Source: Fragilariopsis cylindrus CCMP1102 (Eukaryota; Bacillariophyta; Bacillariophyceae; Bacillariales; Bacillariaceae). From it: DNA of 64,000 nucleotides. The stretch's first letter is position 1, and each line of letters opens with the position of its first letter. Shown piece by piece: positions 44,668 to 55,765 of this stretch. A program made the position numbers and the translations under genes. The stretch is from positions 577,827 through 641,826 of the forward strand of contig FMBT01000302.1 in assembly GCA_900095095.1 (NCBI GenBank). Direction: 5' to 3'. The notes below the pieces were generated by a model. It saw only the letters and a program-made list of their open reading frames with translations. It was not told the DNA's origin and made no database searches.

Positions 44668-46407
44668 ATGGTAGTATTTGATGCTAAACTTGATTACGTA
44701 CTCAAGGACCTACTTGGCGTACCAATTGATACTGAAACAAACCCAACGCGTATCGTATTTGAAGAAGAAGCTATTTATAGCTGGTCAAAGTTTATTCAAC
44801 TACCAACATCTTTCATTGACGGTCTCAGATATTTCGAAAATAATATCCCAAAACACCCTGCAAAAAGTATTATCATGGAACTCCAATCCATTCGAAACTA
44901 CCGACATCACCTTATACAAACAAATGATGTCAATGCAAATAATCCACCAAGCTGGGATACATTTTTGTACGGAAATTGGGTTGCGTACGATGAGCAAAGT
45001 TTCCTCGCAGGAACGACAGCCGTCACAACAACCACGTTCAATAGTAACTCCGGTGTTACGTCGTTGACGGAAATAAAATGTGACCATACGAAATTCGATA
45101 AAATGGTGAATGATGATATCAGAATAGAACAAGAAAGTTCCATTTCAGAAGATGCCAAAGCCACAGACGCCGCGTCTGCAATGATTGCCCAATTGGATTT
45201 TCCAGATGAGAACAAGAAGCACACGATGGTTACTGCTACTGTTCGAACCACTGTTGTTGATGGTAAAGGCATTCCGGTAGATCGAACCACTGTTGTTGAT
45301 GGTAGAAGCATTCCGGTAGAGAATACACCTCCGCGACCACCACCTCCTTCTAATGCTTGCTTTGAAAATATTAATACAGAAGATAGTGGAACAAGACCTT
45401 TAAACCAAGAAGCCAAAGCTACCACCTCTGCGTCTACAAAAAGGACGATAACTACTACTACCGTTGTTGACGGTGAAGTTATTCCAGTAGAAAATACACC
45501 TACACGACCACCACCGCTACCAGAACCACCACCTCCTCCTAACAATTTTATTGAAAATAATAATGAGGATTCTCAACGACGGCTTCACGCTATTCTACCA
45601 ACTGATGGGGAGATTATTCTGATGATACAGGTACTGCTACTTCGATCAATGTATCATATACCAGCTTGCAATGACAATGATGATAATGACGTTCACGAAG
45701 AAGATAAGGCTATTGCCATTGTTATGCAATTAGTAGCACTCTACCAAGTCAAGTGCAGGATGGTACGGCCATTTCATTTGAAACGAAATTGTACTGTGAA
45801 AGATATCCAGGACACCAATTTTGTCAACATCAATATTTTGTCAATGACAAAATTTTGTCAAACACAATATTTTGTCAATGACAAAATTTTTGCTGATGCA
45901 GATGATAACAATATTTTGTCAATGACAAAATTTTGTCAACCACGATATTTTGTCAGTGACAATTTTTCTTGTATTATGCAACAATACAAAAAGAAATATT
46001 ATTTATATCATGATGGCGCAAATGGTGGCATTGATCGTGATACATCAACCGATGGGGAGATACTGCTAGTTCGATTGATACATCGAGTTCAAGTCCAAGT
46101 TCAAGTCAAGTTTCCACAAGTACAAGTGATGGACCAACTAATATTACTGTTACTACAAGTACAAGTAATTAATCCACCTCCTGCTACAGCTCCTGCTACA
46201 GCTCCTGCTACAGCTCCTGCTACAGACCGTACAAGTCAATCAACGATGACAATGATGATAAAGGCCAACACGGATAGGATCAATACTGATATTAATGATG
46301 ACAATGATACCTTAAATATGAGCAAGATTGTTCTATTTCTAATCAAGTACAAGAGGAACCGGCCTACTACTACAATTGATGAGGTGTTGATACTATTTAC
46401 ATATTGA
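44668..46407 (+). CDS. Internal ORF of the LARD-like element (Gag-like position)
   Basis: 579 aa, first ATG after the leader and probably the element's only protein. I recognise no family. Residues 1-110 look globular (LDYVLKDLLGVPID, SWSKFIQLPTSFIDGLRYF, PSWDTFLYGNWVAYDEQ). Next comes a unit repeated three times (TTVVDGxxIPVxN/D, the first two 42 bp apart) with proline runs. The TTTTGTC array is then translated (ILSMTKFCQTQYFVNDKIF), and a (PATA)4 tract comes from a 12-bp tandem repeat at 46187-46222. The second half reads as translated repeats and may not be under selection. By position it could be a divergent Gag; this is inference. Confidence 0.45.
   Translation: MVVFDAKLDYVLKDLLGVPIDTETNPTRIVFEEEAIYSWSKFIQLPTSFIDGLRYFENNIPKHPAKSIIMELQSIRNYRHHLIQTNDVNANNPPSWDTFLYGNWVAYDEQSFLAGTTAVTTTTFNSNSGVTSLTEIKCDHTKFDKMVNDDIRIEQESSISEDAKATDAASAMIAQLDFPDENKKHTMVTATVRTTVVDGKGIPVDRTTVVDGRSIPVENTPPRPPPPSNACFENINTEDSGTRPLNQEAKATTSASTKRTITTTTVVDGEVIPVENTPTRPPPLPEPPPPPNNFIENNNEDSQRRLHAILPTDGEIILMIQVLLLRSMYHIPACNDNDDNDVHEEDKAIAIVMQLVALYQVKCRMVRPFHLKRNCTVKDIQDTNFVNINILSMTKFCQTQYFVNDKIFADADDNNILSMTKFCQPRYFVSDNFSCIMQQYKKKYYLYHDGANGGIDRDTSTDGEILLVRLIHRVQVQVQVKFPQVQVMDQLILLLLQVQVINPPPATAPATAPATAPATDRTSQSTMTMMIKANTDRINTDINDDNDTLNMSKIVLFLIKYKRNRPTTTIDEVLILFTY
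45818..45967. repeat. TTTTGTC array inside the element's ORF (7 units)
   Basis: Seven TTTTGTCANNNAC units, including complete palindromes (ATTTTGTCAATGACAAAAT), inside the coding frame. They are the same motif as in both LTRs. Confidence 0.9.
46187..46222. repeat. 12-bp tandem repeat, GCTCCTGCTACA
   Basis: About four copies, encoding Ala-Pro-Ala-Thr repeats. Confidence 0.9.
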
Positions 46408-47889
46408 GTAGACAGAATGTACCGAGTCAATACAGTACTATCATCGTCAATAGTATTACTACTACAGTCAGGATCAGTGCAATATGACGACGATAATACT
46501 ATTGCCATTGAGCAACGAGTAGCTCTATTCCAAGACAAGTATCATACTATTGCTGTTGTATCAAGTTTGGATAGAAATGGGGAGTATTATTTTGTTATAA
46601 GTAAAGACACTTTAACAGATACAACCGAAGATCGAATTGAATCATTTTGTAATGACATTCACACGTTCATGACGGCGATGATAATACGGTTCTATATCAA
46701 GACATTCACAACAATCGATACGGTTACTCTACCACTACTATACAACCTCTTCTATCAAGTAATGTTCCACTTGACGATGATACTATTGCAATTATTTATT
46801 GGTACACGTATATTGGTAATAATGATACTTATAACACTATTGATTCTACTTTGACTCATCCATTTGATTTATCAAGAATAATGGTAATCGTTGGTATAAT
46901 AATAATAATATAAAATAATATTACTATTGATTCTACTTTGATTCAATCATTTGATCTCATCAAGATGATGGTTATTTCTCTACTTCAATTAATGGGGAGA
47001 AATATACAATCAATCGAAGTATAAAGATAATTATATCAAGTGTCAAGCTCCTGCTACAATTAGTACAACTACTACTGCAGCCCAGTATAAATATTGTATA
47101 GAATGAAGCTTACGCCAACAACGGAAGATTCCAGTAGTACCAATAATAAGACCAAAGATCAATCGATTTGGATATAACAATTATAAGTTGCAATAATAAC
47201 AGCAGTAATTATCAGTACAATAATGGTATTGTAATAATGATACGTATTCTTACTTGCCTACATACTTTGATTAGCACTACTCAAATTGGGAGGATAAGAA
47301 TATAGATGGAATGGAGAAAATTGGGGAGTACCAATCAAGGGCATTACTTCTGAAGGGCAATATAAAGATGAAGTTTATAATGCTGAAGAAGGAATGTTTC
47401 AAGAGCCAATAACGATCAACAATTCGACTTATTGAATATAGCAAATATCGGTATTGTTGATTATTGTAATGATACAAGGAAGGAAAATGGGGAGCGAACA
47501 ACGTGTTACTCCAGTCAAGACCCATACATGATTCAGTATTGTACCAATACTATTGCAATTGAGGCAACATTACGATTAGGTCATTGCAATGAAGGCAAGA
47601 TCGTTATCAATACAAGAATCAACAATATCAACAATAATTATTGGTATAATAATAATGATGAGACAACTACTTTGATTAGCATCGGAGATGAGACAACGTG
47701 TACCTCTATCGGAGATAAGGCAACCACTTTGATTAGAACTATTCAAAATGGGGAGAAGCATAATCGATTGGATTATAACATGGTATTAGTATTGATATAT
47801 GATCATGTCATCTCGATGATACCGGTACAATTGTGTTCGTGTATTCTTTTGATTGTTACAATGAGATTGTTGAGCCAATCAATGGGGAG
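46408..47889. other. Repeat-built internal region of the LARD-like element
   Basis: No convincing gene; several short ORFs are translated repeats. Related blocks recur: ACTATTGCCATTGAG-like sequence at about 45708, 46499 and 47550, TTGATTCTACTTTGA at about 46840 and 46929, and AATGGGGAG-type motifs throughout. It ends with the polypurine tract at 47881-47889. Confidence 0.6.
47881..47889 (+). promoter_or_regulatory. Polypurine tract of the LARD-like element
   Basis: AATGGGGAG abuts the 3' LTR. Confidence 0.65.
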
Positions 47890-48505
47890 TGTTAAAATAC
47901 ACAAAGACCGAGTATTAAAACTAATTTAGCACCGGAAAATAAGACCAGGCTCATAACCCAATCAGTGTTGAAGTCCGAAGATCAAAAAGTGTTGAAGTCC
48001 GAAGATCAAAATGTTACAAAAGAACAAGGCGATTTATCCACCTTAATGATGTAAAATGAACATCACATAACTTACTTAATTTAATAAGAATAATTTGATT
48101 GTTACTATAACATCTCTTCTTTTGCTTTAAACCGATCTGCATCGATACAATACGACATTGTTGAACCTACCCGACGGAAGATTCAAGCCTACACCGACGT
48201 AGGGTCTTGACGAACTGGGAGCTTTGGGTTAATATTGTTGCATTCGAATTAGATTATTATATTGAGTGTGTATTAATAATAATACAGTAACACCAACACC
48301 AACGCAAAGCCATAGAGCACACCATCAATAATACCAATAGATTGTCTTTGCTCTCTGTACGAACTATTGTCAACAGTAGTATTTTGTCAACGACAAAATA
48401 TTATTTTGTCATCGACAATATTTTGTCAACGACATAATTTTGTCATCGACATAATTTTGTCATCGACAATATTCTGTCAACAACAATAGCTTTGTTCTCT
48501 TTACA
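47890..48505 (+). repeat. 3' LTR of the LARD-like element
   Basis: 616 bp, matching 43515-44182. It contains a doubled GTGTTGAAGTCCGAAGATCA (about 47963-48012) and a six-unit TTTTGTC array at 48381-48486. Confidence 0.75.
48381..48486. repeat. TTTTGTC palindrome array in the 3' LTR (6 units)
   Basis: Same motif as at 44074-44163, with one extra unit. Confidence 0.9.
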
Positions 48506-49544
48506 AGGTTTTTATATAGCCCCTCTCATTATTTTGAAATATTTCCCAATGGTCGAGCACTAACTACTAAAAATTTTATATGTGGAACGCTTAAATTATA
48601 CATTACTGGAAATTGGTTCTATTTTTGGGACTAACAATGGTCAATTACCCACAATCCAGCTGCGGGAAATGCCCTTTCCCAGCAATTAACATATATTTTG
48701 GTCGCAGAAGAACTGTTGTAGTAGTAGAACAAATTCTTAATTGCCGGGAAAGGGCATATTTGTCAGCTCAATATACGGCAGTTGCCAGGAAAGGGCATAT
48801 CTGGCAGGTACTAAAACCTGGCAGTGAAATAAACTTGCGCAATCAAAAATTATTTTAAATACATGTTTTACTATAGCTTCCCTCATTTTTTTTAATTTTG
48901 CAGTGGTCAAGCACCATTGAAAGGTTATATCTCATCACAATTAATTACACACGACTGGTAAGTTGGCATAATTTTGGGACTAAAAAAGGTCATTTACCAG
49001 GGGAACTTTGATGACAGCTGGCTATACATATCTCGTTCTTTAATCCACAAATGGCAGGCAAAATGAGCTGTTCTTCAATTATTGTGCTTTTGACTGACCC
49101 CTGCTGCTAATGCAATGTACGTACCCCCCCCCCCCCCCCGTCAAACTTGTGGGGAGACTGAAGGACTCATGCAACACATGTGTGAGGAAAGTATATCATG
49201 TGCTGAAAATAGTATGATTAAACTCCAATGTTATTTTTAATTTGTGTTGAAAGTGTTTTGTGTTATATTTTGTCATTATTACTGGCGGTACTGTACTGTA
49301 GCTAAATTAGGACACCGTACAAAGTTGAGTCCTGCGCTACTGTATGGTTATTGTGCGGTAGGGAGGATGCGCGATTTTTTTTAAGCCAGATTTAAGACTA
49401 AAATACTGGTAAGTTACCAACAGATGCAGTATCCAGTGTACAGCATTCAATGCTGAACGTACAGTAACAGCCCGGGTAAACTCATGTGTTACTGTATGTC
49501 TTTCTTGCTTCTCAAATTAAGTTAAAAAGAAAATTAAGATCAAT
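48506..49544. other. Repeat-rich intergenic region upstream of the SR-protein gene
   Basis: No gene. Two diverged copies of one block (about 48513-48655 and 48868-49000) share TATAGC..CCTCATT, TGGTCAAGCAC and TTTTGGGACTAA..AGGTCA. Between them GGGAAAGGGCAT occurs twice directly (about 48747, 48789) and once as GGGAAATGCCCTTTCCC (48664). A C16 tract lies at 49124-49139. Confidence 0.6.
49124..49139. repeat. C16 homopolymer
   Basis: Uninterrupted run of C; similar 15-base C/G runs occur at 51958-51972 and 55596-55610. Confidence 0.9.
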
Positions 49545-51515
49545 ATGGAAGCTGCTCCTGCCCAAGATCCGACTATCAGTGGTCAGAAAGACGTCACCAC
49601 TGATGATGACGTAGCCAATGCATCGGCTAAGCAGGATGCTGGAGAAGAGGCGACCACCGACAGTATCGTTGGTGGCGCTGCGATGAGACCAGTATTCCTT
49701 GGAAATTTGAAGGACAACTTTTCGGCTGACGATATTATGAATATCTTCCATGCACCAATGAGCATCGCTACACCCAGTGCTGACCAGGATGCATTCCGCC
49801 CTATCCCCGTAGACCGTCTCGACCAGAAACGGGGTTACTGTTTCGTTTTCTTGAAGGATGCAGTTGATGCGACAGATAAAGACAACGCGGAGCGCTTCGT
49901 TGCGGCCATCAGCGGAATGTAAGCAAGAAGAACGCCAGATATGTCTTCTACGTGTTTTGAGTAGTGAAGAAAGAGTGTGAACGAGTGAATTGAATCGATC
50001 CTAATCTACCAAACATCCCCACATCATTATTGGATATACTTTGGTGAAAAACTACGCACCCTTCGCTTTTCGCCATTCTTCGTCTTCCGTCCAACCCGAT
50101 ATTTAAAACAATTTCATCCAATGTTTCTTTCTTCATCCACTTTCCCTCCTTCCTATCATACGAATACTATCCATCCTCCCTTCATGGACTAACTTTATCT
50201 GACCAACTTCTTCTCCTGTCCCATCATACTCTTCCTTCTTCTTCATTCTGTGATTTGCGAAAACTTCAAATCGCCGAATTATTATCAATTCCATTCATCA
50301 CTCATTACAACAAATATACTACTCACCATTCACCACTCATCACTGACTTCTACTCTATGTCTAGGGAGATTGGAAAAGTTTCAAATGCTTTGCGAGCTGA
50401 GTTTGCTAGAGGTGACGGAAGGGTCAAACGGAAGGAGGATGACCGTCGCAAGAACATTAAGCCCTCTGATACTCTCTTTGTGGTACGTAAAAATACAGGA
50501 TGTATATTTTTAATGTATAAGTATTGAACATATTTTATGCATTTTTTACTAATCCTTTTTCGTGTTGACTAACTTTAAAATCTAAATGATTCCTTCTTCC
50601 CTACTCCTCGTTGTAAGGTGAATTTCTCGGAGGAAACAACCAAACGAGAAGATCTTAAGATGTTATTTGAACCATTTGGAGAAATGGTGAGAATTGATAT
50701 GAAAAGAAACTACGCTTTTGTGCAGTTCCGAACCATCGATGAAGCTACTAAGGCTAAGGACGCTACCAACGGTGGACGTCTCGAACAGAGCGTGTTGACG
50801 GTCGAGTATGTGGCCCGTCAACGACCCGATGATAATGGTGGTCGACGAGGCGGTAGTAGATACCGTGATGATCGTCGCGGGGGAAATAGACATCGTGATG
50901 ATCGTAATCGCGATGATCGTCGTGATAGGGGTGCTCCTCCGGACCATCGTGGTGGTGATCGTGGAGATCGCGGGGGGGATCGGGATCGAGATTATCATGA
51001 TGGTCGGGGAGGAGGAGATAGATACAATGATGATCGAGGACGTGGTCGAGATGACTTCCGTGGAGGAGGACGCGATCGAGATGACTTCCGTGGTCCTCGT
51101 GATCGTTCTCCTGATCGCGGTGGTTATCGTGGGGGGTCTCCTGATCGTGGTGGTTATCGTGGGGGCTCTCGACGTAGTAGTCGTTCTCGAAGTCGTTCAC
51201 CGGTACAGCCGCCACGCGTAAGTGTTTTATTGTTATTATATCAACCTTTTTATCTTTATTGAATAATTGCACGTAAGATGTGAAATATACATTCGAAGAA
51301 GCTTACCATTGTTATCGTCTTTCTTATCAACACTATACTTTTTGTAGGGAGGAAGGTCACCTGCTCGGTCCGATAGAGGTTACAGGAATGACTACGATAG
51401 AAGAGGATCTCCTCAAGGACACGGGCGTAGAGGGGATCGAGCTCCTACGGATGATTATCGTGGAGGTCGAGGAGGCTACGAAGATCGGAGTAGCAACAGA
51501 GATGATTATCCCTAG
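49545..51515 (+). CDS. SR-family splicing factor with two RRMs and an RS/RGG-rich tail
   Basis: Four exons: 49545-49918, 50365-50482, 50618-51217 and 51348-51515. All introns are GT-AG (446, 135 and 130 bp); 419 aa. SR proteins bind exonic RNA and recruit the spliceosome in the nucleus. An acidic N-terminus precedes RRM1 (about 48-145; VFLGNLKDNFSADDI, KRGYCFVFLKDA). RRM2 (about 160-230) has TLFVVNFSEETTKREDL as RNP2 region and RNYAFVQF as RNP1, which lines up with two-RRM SR proteins of the SRSF4/5/6 or plant RS type. The tail is rich in Arg-Asp, Arg-Gly-Gly and a short SRSRSRS-like run, continuing through the last exon to DDYP. Intron 1 is long and T/C-rich, a possible site for autoregulatory splicing (inference). 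Confidence 0.88.
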
Positions 51516-52902
51516 TTGATTCATAGTATCTATGACTTATGATACATCTGCTCTTAGTTTCATGATGATGTGATCTGTATGGTATGATTTGATATAATAT
51601 AATTTTTATCTCTAAATTTCTTTTACTGTGCTGTACCTTACTGGCTAAATGTGCTGTTCTGCATAATTGATTGTTGTAGTTGCACATTAGAAACAATTTG
51701 TGGCAAATCTGTTGCCTAAATTTGCGTCATCTTAAAGGACAATATAATGATATAATGACTGTGGACGTAGTGAGAAATATTGTGATAAAGTGACCGTAGT
51801 GATTCCGTTATTCCTGGTGCTCCTGTAAACGAAATTGCAATAACCTTTTATAACCTGGAAGTAATGAAAACACCACTCTCCTTACTTTGTAGATTTCAAT
51901 TTATGTAGGATTGACCAGTAAAATGGAGGTTTCATGTAGTCCATTTTTGATCACAATGGGGGGGGGGGGGGGTAACAAGATGGTGTGTTTATCACTGAAA
52001 TGGCCCACAAGCCCTATTATAGACAACATCAGCATCCAGTCAATTGTCTAGTAGATGTATGTGCAGAACTTGTTGATTTTGCAGGACCTATACTACTCTA
52101 CAAAATCTATGCTAATCTTAAAGAAGGCGTATCATAATATCATCAAAGATATGCCAAGTGTACACCAAGTAGTACACCTTTGTCAACGATGGGACCCATT
52201 CTAATGGACTACTAACAACAAAAATAAACAGTAGTAATAATAACAATGATAATAATAGTAGTAATAGAGAGAAATACAGCAGTGTATATTGCATTTACTG
52301 TTTATTCATTATCTATGTATTGCTACTCCTCTCTCATGCTCCTCTTGTGATTTGTCAGATAAAATCTATGTTTTCAGTCACACCATCACATCAGAAGAAG
52401 ACCAAATTAGACCACAACAAATTTCCCTCATCTTCATTCGAACATTGCAACCGACTTTTGCTCAGTGCTTATCTTAGTGATGGAGGATTGAGAAAATTTG
52501 ATTCTGTTGTTGTCTACTTACTTACAGCTACACTTTAACTTGAAGTAATTTCCAACACAACTCTAATATGTACTCGAAGTGACTTTTCAATTGGATGAAT
52601 CTAACTTGGTTTTTACAATTTTAGTATTTTTGTTTAAGATTCGATTTTTTTTATGCGTGTTTGCTACGTCATCAATAATTGCCAATAGCGCCGATAGATA
52701 GGAGTTTTGCTTACTGTACTTCGTACATGGTATTCTAAAATTTAATTTTGTTGTTTCTTGGCATTGTTGCAGCATCAAATTCGTAGTACGGTGCAACACG
52801 ATTTACAAAAAAAGTTAAACAAACTTCAAATTCATCCATACTAAAGATAAATCCAAAAACGAACACAGAAAAAATCACCTGTTCGATACTTACAACAACA
52901 TA
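51516..52902. other. Intergenic region
   Basis: AT-rich with a G15 tract at 51958-51972. No gene or RNA supported; short ORFs here lack protein-like composition. Confidence 0.5.
51958..51972. repeat. G15 homopolymer
   Basis: Uninterrupted run of G. Confidence 0.9.
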
Positions 52903-54354
52903 ATGTGTAAAGGAGATACCAAATCAGTTGAGCCGGTAAAAAGCCGCAGCTTATTCCTGTTTTCTGTAGAATCCTTTTCTGGTGGTGAAATTCCAAGTAA
53001 TGCGTCTCAATTCAGTACGGGTGCAGTTATCATCTTATTTCTTATAGGAATTGAAATGTCATTGCGGCTATTTTTTACATCAATCAAGGTGCGAAAGAGA
53101 AGTAGTGTCCTTGTACACTTGTACATGTATACATTTGTTATCCCATCTAATTCCTCTACGCAACAATACAATTCACATTCATATTCACATTCACGTCTTT
53201 ATTTGCTGTGCTTTAATTTCTTCATCTCATAGGATGCTCACCCAATATTAGATGACGCGACCAATCGAAACATATTATCTCGTCACATTGGTGTAGATGC
53301 CTTTAGTTGTTTCGTTGTCGCTATTCTTGGATGGAATGCACGACATGTGGTCAATGATATGGTTGACGCGACCCTCCGACGACGAAAAAATGCTATGCCC
53401 GTCGCCTTCGAAGGACGAATGTTCACTTATCAACCAGAGGCTCAACGTATTGCTCTTTTTTTCGTCGCCTATCAATTGAAGAATACTTATGATACTATTG
53501 CTTGGAATGATGGAATAATCTTTATAATCCATCATATACTGACGCTATTTACTACGGTGAGATTTTGTTTTGTTTTTGTATGCAGCTAATTATGTCTTTC
53601 ATCTTTGTGAAAAAAAAAAAAACCCACGCTCTGCTAATGAATTATTGTTCGTATATCAATCTATCTATTAAATTCAAGTGGGGAGCACTTCAAGGCAATG
53701 CTCATTTTTACGTTTTATTTTATTTTGGTGTCTCTGAGATCAGTACTGGTGGTGAGTTCTGATTTTGCGTGTGTGTGTGTGTTTCTTTCTTTCTACATGT
53801 GGAGCTGTTTCCATCTTAAATGAAAGTGCACTTACATGTCTTCTTTTACTCGAAGTACTTTGTTTGCTGGCAAACTTTGATGACGAACATGGCGTAGTTG
53901 TAAGTAAGAGTTATATAATATACTAGTGTTCTACCTATTTTTTCGCAAGCCTAGTGGTAAATTCTCGTCCTTCTTAAGGAAGAATCTTCTTAAGGGAGAA
54001 TAAGTTGTACTAATTATAACATACATATCTCTCTCTTATCTCTCACTAACGCACACACACACACACACAAAGGGACTCGCTGATGCATTCCCGATGGTCA
54101 AGGTATTTTTGGGAGGTATTTTTGCTGCCTTTTTTGTCATTTGCAGAGTATTCATGTGGTCTACAGTGAGTTATTACTACTGTAGGGATGCATGGAACGC
54201 GCTTAGTGGATCTGATCCAAGAATGATAAGACACAAGATGTGGTTCCGTTTCACATTCCTATCTTTGTCGATTTTGAGTCTTCTTCAAATTATTTGGTTA
54301 GCCGAAATTGCAAGAGTTGGAAAGGAGGAGCTCGAAAAGGTCGGGTTACTCTAA
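52903..54354 (+). CDS. TLC-domain (TRAM/LAG1/CLN8-like) multi-pass membrane protein
   Basis: Five exons: 52903-53088, 53233-53556, 53679-53751, 53805-53899 and 54073-54354. All introns are GT-AG (53-173 bp) and phases are consistent; 319 aa. TLC proteins act in ER membranes in ceramide synthesis or lipid sensing. About six hydrophobic segments are visible: ILFLIGIEMSLRLFF, VDAFSCFVVAILGW, RIALFFVAYQLKN, HHILTLFTT, NAHFYVLFYFGVSEIST and the C-terminal FTFLSLSILSLLQIIWL. The His pair of HHILTL and the following SEIST fit the TLC signature. The second donor-like GTGCGA (intron 1) is weak, but the join is the only one that keeps frame. Ceramide synthases have a longer Lag1 motif that I do not see, so TLCD-like is the better call. 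Confidence 0.75.
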
Positions 54355-54823
54355 AGTTGAACATTGAAATCCTTTCATCTTCTCCAACGTCGACATCATA
54401 ATTTAAGAGGAAGAAGATAAAAGTACAATGACGACTGTTAATAAATACTTCAGTTCTAGCTAGAGAGCTATACATCCAATCTACCAAATACAAGTAATAT
54501 GTACACTGTGCTGTGTACAGTGTAGGCCATCAAGTTAATGACAATATATTTTGTGCAACATAATTTGTCAAAACGATGGAGAAGCATAATACGACCCGAC
54601 AACACACTCTAAAGAATATCAAAATATAGAACCATTTTTTACTGCCTATTGAAAGCCCCATCCATTGTAGCAACGTTTATTTATAGTTATATTAATTACG
54701 TAATAATAGATAAAGTGAGGGATCTTACTTTTGGGGATTGCGTTGAAAACAAAACCGCTACGCTTTTCTTTCCCTAGCAGATAAGTTAATCCCTGCTCCA
54801 AACGACGTCCCTATTCTTTCTTG
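54355..54823. other. Convergent intergenic region (TLC / calmodulin 3' ends)
   Basis: AT-rich. It contains the short palindrome TGTACACTGTGCTGTGTACA near 54499. No gene. Confidence 0.5.
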
Positions 54824-55765
54824 TTAATTCTGAAACATCATTCTTACAAATTCCTGATAATTGATTTCGCCATCCCCATCAGTATCTGCCTCTTTGATCA
54901 TATCGGAGATCTCTTCGTCTGTCAGTTTTTCTCCTAGGTTGTTAAATATTTGTCGCAATTCATCAGCTGTGATCGACCCATCACCATCCGTATCGAAAAT
55001 CCGAAAAGCTTCTATCATTTCTTCTTCGGCATTGTCATCTCGTTCTTGTCTCGGCATCATTTCAATGAACTCCATAAAATCGATAGTTCCGTTCCCATCT
55101 GTATCCGCCTGAGGTTGGTCAACAATATAAACAATATGAGCACGGCGATCACCACCACCACCAACAACAGCAACAAAAATAGTATAAAAGGGCCAGTAAA
55201 TTAATTAACATTGAGTCGTTGGGTTTGACGCATGGATGATGGAGAGGAAGGGGGAGAGCTCGTGGCGATACCGACATATGTATTGGAATAGCTATATCGC
55301 ACAATATTTGGCCGAAGGCGCAGTAGTAAAAAATGAATTTAGAGTCCCCACCTAACTTCAACAACTTACCTCTCGGATCATATCCTCAACCTCTTCTTCT
55401 GTTGGCTGGTTTCCTAAGGATCTCATGACAGTCCCAAGCTCTTCGCTATCAATTGTTCCTAAAAATTGACAAATAATAAAGAAAGACAAGAACGTAAGTT
55501 GGATGATGATAATCGAAGTGGCTGCGAAGATCAAATCTATGTTTGTTCTATGGAAGAGTTTTCTGGATCAATGATGACTGCCTCTTTGCAGTGAACCCCC
55601 CCCCCCCCCCGGAACCCCCTTCAACTGATTAGGATTCAAAGAAGCCAAACACACGAATCAATTACAGCAGTAAGCTACCTAAAACGCACCATCTCCATCG
55701 CGGTCGAATATTGAGAAGGCCTCTTTGAATTCGGCTATTTGCTCTTCTGTGTATTGATCTGCCAT
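54824..55765 (-). CDS. CAM: Calmodulin
   Basis: Three exons: 55765-55690, 55458-55370 and 55108-54824. Introns are 231 and 261 bp, GT-AG; 149 aa including Met, exactly the calmodulin length. All four EF-hand loops have canonical ligands: [36 protein letters not shown] and [12 protein letters not shown]. The start [17 protein letters not shown] and the linker [10 protein letters not shown] are typical, and the lysine that is trimethylated in other calmodulins is kept. Compared with animal calmodulin, the C-terminal lobe is somewhat divergent ([17 protein letters not shown], ending MMFQN). The first intron falls within EF-hand loop 1, right after the DGDG codons. It is a cytosolic and nuclear Ca2+ sensor. 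Confidence 0.95.
55596..55610. repeat. C15 homopolymer in calmodulin intron 1
   Basis: Uninterrupted run of C between calmodulin exons 1 and 2. Confidence 0.9.

Larger units (their letters stand above)
43515..48505 (+). mobile_element. Non-autonomous LTR retroelement (LARD-like), no recognisable pol
   Basis: Two direct LTR-like repeats (43515-44182 and 47890-48505), each beginning TGTTAAAATACACAAAGA and ending CTTTACA, flank 3.7 kb of internal sequence. AATGGGGAG immediately before the 3' copy is a good polypurine tract. No protease, integrase, RT or RNase H motif is visible; the interior is one degenerate ORF plus repeat-rich AT sequence. The LTRs differ by indels (668 versus 616 bp), so it is older than the copia copy. 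No matching target duplication was found (GATGA left, AGGTT right), which suggests decay or recombination. The element would need enzymes from another family. Confidence 0.7.

Noticed and set aside
48613-48858. 81-aa plus-strand ORF after the LARD-like element
   Set aside because: It is a translation of the GGGAAAGGGCAT repeats with no other support.
50663-51272. Minus-strand His/Asp-rich ORFs opposite the SR-protein tail
   Set aside because: They are reverse readings of the Arg/Gly/Asp-rich tail, which is explained by the SR protein.
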